DNA of 29,600 nt from Coriobacteriia bacterium. Its GTDB lineage: Bacteria > Actinomycetota > Coriobacteriia > Coriobacteriales > QAMH01. Where the stretch lies: positions 1-29,600 of the forward strand of contig CAAEKX010000290.1 in the NCBI GenBank assembly GCA_900756605.1, in the 5' to 3' direction. This document shows positions 26,491 to 29,600 of the stretch, in pieces. Position 1 is the stretch's first letter. Each line of letters starts with the position of its first letter. A program made the translations under genes and the position numbers. The notes under the pieces are model-generated. The model was not told where the DNA came from. It worked only from the letters and a program-made list of their open reading frames with translations, and searched no databases.

Positions 26491-27015
26491 CTAGTCCTTG
26501 CCGCCACTGTGCGTGACGAAGTCCTCGGGATTGATGTGCTCGATGAACTTATCGAATTCCTCGAGCTCGATTTGCTCGTCCTGACCAGGCGTAAGCGCGC
26601 GCGGACAAGCGGCAGATCGCATGACGTCTTCCTCGACGAACAAGGGCGCATTTGCGCGAGCGGCCAGGGCGATTGCATCGCTCGGGCGCGCATCGACGCG
26701 CGTAAACATCCCGTTTGCACAACGCAAATATATAGTGGCGTAGAAGGTCGTCCCCTCGACGCGGTCGATAACGACGCGGCTGATGTTGCCACCGAGCGAG
26801 CCGACCAAATCAATGGTGAGCGCGTGCGTGATGGGCCTCTCCGTCGCATTGCCCTCAAGAGCTGCGGCGATGGCCGTTGCCTCCATGGTGCCAATCCAGA
26901 TGGGAAGCACAAGATCCTCGGGGATGTCTTCGCGATGCTCCGCAACACGCAGCGTGATGATGGAGGGCATGGGAAGGAGGCCGATTACCAGCGATTCGAC
27001 ATTTACGAGTACCAT
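26491..27015 (-). CDS. DUF151 / bifunctional nuclease (BFN) domain protein
   Basis: 174 residues from the ATG at 27015, preceded by GGGAGGT at 27021-27027; the longer frame starting at 27036 would place this site inside the protein. The BFN domain fills about 5-125, with LPIWIGTMEATAIAAALEG, P-I-T-H-A-L, and DARPSDAIALAARANAPLFV, all signature stretches of DUF151. The tail ends in an acidic E-E-F-D-K-F-I-E-H-I-N-P-E-D-F segment, as in other actinobacterial members. Plant and bacterial relatives have reported RNase/DNase activity, but the function in this group is not established. It is transcribed from its own likely promoter and converges on dinG. Confidence 0.88.
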   Translation of the reverse strand: MVLVNVESLVIGLLPMPSIITLRVAEHREDIPEDLVLPIWIGTMEATAIAAALEGNATERPITHALTIDLVGSLGGNISRVVIDRVEGTTFYATIYLRCANGMFTRVDARPSDAIALAARANAPLFVEEDVMRSAACPRALTPGQDEQIELEEFDKFIEHINPEDFVTHSGGKD

Positions 27016-27042
27016 TGCGCACCTCCCTTCGGGCATAACCTC

Positions 27043-27048
27043 ATTATA
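27043..27048 (-). promoter_or_regulatory. Likely -10 box of the DUF151 gene
   Basis: TATAAT on the minus strand is a perfect -10. It would put transcription about 20 nt before the start codon, just upstream of GGGAGGT. The -35 region (TTATGG, 18 bp upstream) is poor. Confidence 0.55.
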
Positions 27049-27102
27049 GACAACTTACCGCAGTAACCATAACCGTTCGCCCGGCCCTCCACAAGAAACT
27101 TG

Positions 27103-27135
27103 GACGGCGCGTGGTCGTTTCGTTTCCACGCCGTC
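27103..27135 (-). terminator. Possible weak terminator or hairpin downstream of the phosphorylase gene
   Basis: GACGG-(CG)-CGTGG pairs with CCACG-CCGTC around an 11-nt loop, with a two-base bulge. On the minus strand AAGTTTCTTGT follows, which is only partly T-rich. It could end transcription from the phosphorylase. Confidence 0.3.
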
Positions 27136-27171
27136 ATCTCGACCGAAGCGGCTGCAGACGCGCCCCACACA

Positions 27172-27251
27172 AGCGTGCCTGGCACGTTGTCTCATAAGCT
27201 CGCCACATCCTGTCACTTGACTCATTTATGAGACAGCATGCCAGGCACGCT
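27172..27251. repeat. REP-like inverted repeat with GTGCCTGGCAC core
   Basis: The left arm (27172-27197) and right arm (27226-27251) are about 26 nt each, inverted, and differ at only a few positions. Each holds the palindrome-like core GTGCCTGGCAC (GCATGCCAGGCAC in the right arm) followed by TTGTCTCATAA or CTGTCTCATAA. The spacer is about 28 nt. Symmetric dispersed palindromes of this kind are known as REP elements. The right arm runs through the end of the phosphorylase gene. Confidence 0.6.
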
Positions 27252-28076
27252 GTCTCCTGCGTATGCAATAAGGAGTCGCGAAAGCTTCTCGACCGCTGCC
27301 TCGGCCGCAACGTACACATCATCGATGCTCACCGGCTCGTCGAGCACGCCCGCGGCGGCGTTCGAGATCATCGAGATGCCGAGCACCTCCATGCCGCACG
27401 CACGTGCGACAATAACCTCGAACACCGTCGACATGCCCACCGCGTCGGCTCCCAAGGTGCGAAACGCCCGGATCTCAGCCGGCGTCTCGAAAGACGGCCC
27501 CAAGGTCGCGATGTAGACGCCGCTCTTCAGCTCAATTTCACAGGATGCTGCAGCTTTTTGCGCACGCTCGCGCAAGGCGGGTGAATACGCCTGGGTCATA
27601 TCATAGAAGCGGGGGAAGAGCTCCGGCTCGTCCGGTGCGGCAAGGGGGTTGGCCCCCAAAAGGTTGATGTGATCCTCGATAAGCATGAGATCGCCCACGT
27701 CAAAGCTGGTGTTAATGCCACCGGCGGCGTTCGTCACCACAAGCTCCGTGACGCCCAGCCCGTGCATGAGACAGATGGGAAACGCGATCTGCTGGGGCGA
27801 GTTTCCCTCGTAGGCATGCAACCTCCCCTGCATGCAGATGACCGGGCGACCGGCGAGCGTGCCGATGACGAAGCGGCCCGCATGCGACGGCGCCGTTGAC
27901 GACACCATGTGCGGAATCTCGACATAATCAACGTAAGCGGCATCCTCGATGGCATCGACCAGCTCGCCCAAACCGCTCCCGAGAACAAGGCCAAGGGCCC
28001 CATCCTCGACAGGCGCATGCGCGCGCACAAACGCGACGGCCTCGTCCACGTTGGCCTTCGTGATGATGTGCTCCAT
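27222..28076 (-). CDS. Purine nucleoside phosphorylase, trimeric type
   Basis: 284 residues. The ATG at 28076 has AAGGAGA (28081-28087) 4 nt upstream; seven extra upstream codons in the open frame are not needed. It cleaves purine (deoxy)ribonucleosides with phosphate to the free base and ribose-1-phosphate in nucleoside salvage. Signature stretches of the PNP/MTAP family are present: GLVLGSGLGEL (29-39), HAGRF (65-69), GRLHAYEG (84-91), TNAAGGIN (115-122), GPSFETPAEIR (193-203), VGMSTVFEVIVAR (213-225) and SNAAAG (238-243); Asn 239 fits 6-oxopurine (inosine/guanosine) substrates. The last residues (GDSVPGMLSHK) are encoded by the right arm of the inverted repeat at 27172-27251. A terminator hairpin ends about 20 nt upstream of the start codon. 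Confidence 0.92.
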   Translation of the reverse strand: MEHIITKANVDEAVAFVRAHAPVEDGALGLVLGSGLGELVDAIEDAAYVDYVEIPHMVSSTAPSHAGRFVIGTLAGRPVICMQGRLHAYEGNSPQQIAFPICLMHGLGVTELVVTNAAGGINTSFDVGDLMLIEDHINLLGANPLAAPDEPELFPRFYDMTQAYSPALRERAQKAAASCEIELKSGVYIATLGPSFETPAEIRAFRTLGADAVGMSTVFEVIVARACGMEVLGISMISNAAAGVLDEPVSIDDVYVAAEAAVEKLSRLLIAYAGDSVPGMLSHK

Positions 28077-28095
28077 GACGTCTCCTTCCCGTCTC

Positions 28096-28131
28096 AAAAC
28101 AAAAGGGCCCGCTCAGCAACGTGGCGGACCC
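28096..28131 (-). terminator. Rho-independent terminator after tRNA-Glu
   Basis: GGGTCCGC and GCGGGCCC form an 8-bp stem (one G-U pair) around an 11-nt loop, followed by TTTTGTTTT on the minus strand. It lies 10 nt past the tRNA 3' end. Its T-tract ends just before the ribosome binding site of the phosphorylase gene, so it may also act as an attenuator. Confidence 0.8.
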
Positions 28132-28141
28132 GTACATGTGA

Positions 28142-28217
28142 TGGCGCCCCCAGCGGGATTCGAACCCGCGATCTTCGGCTTGAAGGGCCGACGTCCTAAC
28201 CGCTAGACGATGGGGAC
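28142..28217 (-). tRNA. tRNA-Glu (anticodon TTC)
   Basis: 76 nt including encoded CCA. The acceptor stem GTCCCCA pairs with TGGGGGC (one G-U), the discriminator is G, and the T arm is GCGGG-TTCGAAT-CCCGC. The D arm contains GTCTAGCGGTTAGGAC. The anticodon stem TCGGC/GCCGA encloses CCTTCAA, giving TTC at 34-36 and C rather than the near-universal T at 33. It is flanked by its own promoter and terminator. Confidence 0.92.
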
Positions 28218-28231
28218 AAAACAGTTCGGTC

Positions 28232-28259
28232 ATTATGCCATAAAACCGCCGATTGGCAA
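28232..28259 (-). promoter_or_regulatory. Promoter of tRNA-Glu
   Basis: TTGCCA (-35, 28254-28259) and CATAAT (-10, 28232-28237) on the minus strand are separated by 16 bp. The predicted start lies a few bases before the mature tRNA 5' end. Confidence 0.6.
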
Positions 28260-28327
28260 GCGAGATTGGTATGCCAGACCTCTGACCTGCGCAATGAGAC
28301 AACTACTCAGAGCAACTGTCTTATCCG

Positions 28328-29146
28328 CTACTTATCCCACGCGAGAAACGCCCACGAGGTCACGCGCTGGTGGTCGTACTCCCAGCACGTCTCGCCATCG
28401 GCCGTACGCTGCTCGCGCAGGTGTTGCCTCGAGTAGCTGACCAGGCGCCCACGCTCCTCATCCGTCAATTTCATGAGCGCGACGTTCTTCTCGATGGCCG
28501 CATCAAAGCTCTCGAACTGGTCTGTGCGCACACTATCTATATATGACAGGTCCGGGTGTATACCCATGCCCCAGAGCATGTTGAAGGCAAAGACGCAGTC
28601 GGGATAGCGCGGCAGCTCACGTCCCGCCGCCTCGAGCAACACGTGGTCGACGCGCGGTGAAAGCCCTGTCGTGAGCGTGATGCACACGCGTCTGCGAGCC
28701 CGGGCGTCGAGCTTGGCGAGCGACGCCTGCATGTCGGCCGTTGCAATCGAACGCGACGCGAGCGCGACATCGCAAACGGGAGCCCCGGCACTATTCCAGT
28801 CATCATCCCAGGCCAGCAGCATGGGATGTATGTGCTCGGCTATGCCCTCCGCAAACGCCGCCTCCATGAGGGCATCGAGCATACCCTGCGAGAAATCGCA
28901 GGCGTAGACCTCGTGCCCCGCGCGTGCGAGCGGCAGCGCAAGCGTTCCCGACCCGCAGCCCATATCGAGCACGGTCTCGCCGCCCCTGATGGCAGCACGC
29001 TCGAGAAAGGCCGTCGCATAGGGGCTCGTACCGCAGGTTTTGGCGAAACCCTTCGCCCGCTCGTTCCACATGTCCGCGTTATCGGGGTTGTTCCGGCGCA
29101 ACTGCTCTTCCTTCCAAGCAGCAGCCCAGTCAATGTCGATCGTCAT
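28328..29146 (-). CDS. Class I SAM-dependent methyltransferase
   Basis: 272 residues; the ATG at 29146 overlaps the stop of the preceding gene (ATGA), with AGGAG upstream, so the two are coupled. Motif I of the Rossmann-fold methyltransferases is clear at 58-68 (TVLDMGCGSGT), with the acidic residue of motif II at ACDFS (82-86). The second half contains an FNMLWGMGIHPDLSYID stretch, as in small COG2226/UbiE-like enzymes. The W-N-E-R-A-K-G-F N-terminal element (27-34) recalls methyltransferases of corrinoid and small-molecule pathways, but the substrate cannot be told. Product length is typical. Confidence 0.85.
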   Translation of the reverse strand: MTIDIDWAAAWKEEQLRRNNPDNADMWNERAKGFAKTCGTSPYATAFLERAAIRGGETVLDMGCGSGTLALPLARAGHEVYACDFSQGMLDALMEAAFAEGIAEHIHPMLLAWDDDWNSAGAPVCDVALASRSIATADMQASLAKLDARARRRVCITLTTGLSPRVDHVLLEAAGRELPRYPDCVFAFNMLWGMGIHPDLSYIDSVRTDQFESFDAAIEKNVALMKLTDEERGRLVSYSRQHLREQRTADGETCWEYDHQRVTSWAFLAWDK

Positions 29147-29600
29147 GCCCGCTCCTGGTTCTCTGCCTCATCGGCCACGGCCTCGTCGTCCGTATTCGCG
29201 CCCTCGACGCGCTCAGGCACCTCGGCCTCCGTCTCCGCGTTCTGCGCAGCAGCATCCTCGGGGACTTCGTCAGCCGGGGGCTCTGGCTTCTCCTTGCGCT
29301 TCTTCTTCGCCGCGGCCTTCGCCTCGCGCTTGGCCTGCTTCTCGGCAGCCATATCGACCTCGAAAGGCATGGGTGCCGAAGGGGATCGCCAGGTTTCCGG
29401 CTTGAACTGCTCCATCCAATAACCGAGGGAGCGCATGTAGAGCGCCGAGATGAACGCACTCACGAGCGCACCGGCAACCCACACGATGAGCGCCACCACA
29501 ATCGTGACCACGCCAAGCAGCGCGAGCGGGACGAGGTCGGTACCGAGCACCGTCGTCGTGGCCACCGAAGCGATGACGTTGATGAAGGGGATGGTCGGCA
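29143..29600 (-). CDS. Membrane protein, C-terminal part (5' end outside window)
   Basis: The frame is open to the window edge. A GTG at 29565 exists, but upstream codons (PTIPFINVIAS) continue the same hydrophobic pattern, so the true start is probably beyond 29600. One long or two short membrane segments lie at about 29435-29540 (LVPLALLGVVTIVVALIVW, then GALVSAFISALY). A cytoplasmic-type tail follows: a Lys/Ala/Arg-rich basic stretch, then a long Glu/Asp/Ala-rich acidic end. The family is not recognised; the architecture recalls small-membrane-protein families with YWMEQF near the last helix. It overlaps the methyltransferase by 4 nt, so they are co-transcribed. Confidence 0.7.
   Translation of the reverse strand, partial: PTIPFINVIASVATTTVLGTDLVPLALLGVVTIVVALIVWVAGALVSAFISALYMRSLGYWMEQFKPETWRSPSAPMPFEVDMAAEKQAKREAKAAAKKKRKEKPEPPADEVPEDAAAQNAETEAEVPERVEGANTDDEAVADEAENQERA

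Noticed and set aside
27909..28206. Plus-strand frames across the tRNA (ending in GIRTRDLRLEGPTS or FEPAIFGLKGRRPNR)
   Set aside because: These are the familiar spurious translations of the antisense strand of a tRNA gene.
28268..28303. GTTGTCTCAT near the tRNA promoter, matching part of the REP-like arm
   Set aside because: Only ten bases match and the GTGCCTGGCAC core is absent, so chance similarity is likely.

Overview
The window is GC-rich bacterial DNA with short intergenic gaps. One open reading frame fills the first 17.9 kb on the minus strand, with a compact set of housekeeping genes to its right. The gene content suggests an actinobacterium of the class Coriobacteriia, the gut and oral Olsenella/Collinsella/Eggerthella-like group: BspA-like leucine-rich-repeat surface protein, a PafBC-like pair of WYL regulators, a DUF151 bifunctional-nuclease protein and a DinG helicase-exonuclease. 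The taxonomic placement is inferred from gene content and codon use, not from a marker gene.

Positions 1-17941 (minus strand) hold a single uninterrupted frame of at least 5,980 codons with no stop in the window. It starts with a signal peptide at a TTG codon preceded by AGGAG, continues through an Ala/Pro/Ser-rich linker, and then repeats one composite module 21 times. Each module pairs BspA-type (DUF285) leucine-rich repeats with a small tryptophan-rich beta unit (G-R-F, W-W, L-T-L-G, V-T-E, P-W). Three unrelated binding-type domains interrupt the modules at exact five-module intervals: a CUB-like domain, a jelly-roll/CBM-like beta-sandwich and a ricin-type beta-trefoil. This giant, probably surface-attached, multi-ligand adhesin is the most striking object here. 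Its C-terminus and any cell-wall anchor lie beyond position 1.

Positions 17942-19599 have no convincing gene. They hold an AT-rich stretch with six TTTATC/GATAAA motifs, a run of small hairpins, a GGGTYTGTCCCCTTAT direct repeat and two TTTTCCACA boxes.

Positions 19600-21505 (plus strand) encode two overlapping WYL-domain regulators arranged like PafB/PafC. Converging on them (minus strand, 21510-23486) are a HemN/HemW-family radical SAM protein and, upstream of it, a tail-anchored protein of unknown function. A dinG-like gene diverges at 23566 (plus strand); a near-perfect ParB parS sequence overlaps its first codons.

Positions 26491-29600 (minus strand) contain a DUF151 nuclease-family protein, a purine nucleoside phosphorylase whose last codons lie inside a REP-like inverted repeat, a tRNA-Glu with its own promoter and terminator and an unusual C at position 33, a SAM-dependent methyltransferase, and the C-terminal part of a membrane protein cut by the window edge. 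The small genes look like ordinary chromosomal backbone; the giant gene and the non-coding block upstream of it are the accessory part.
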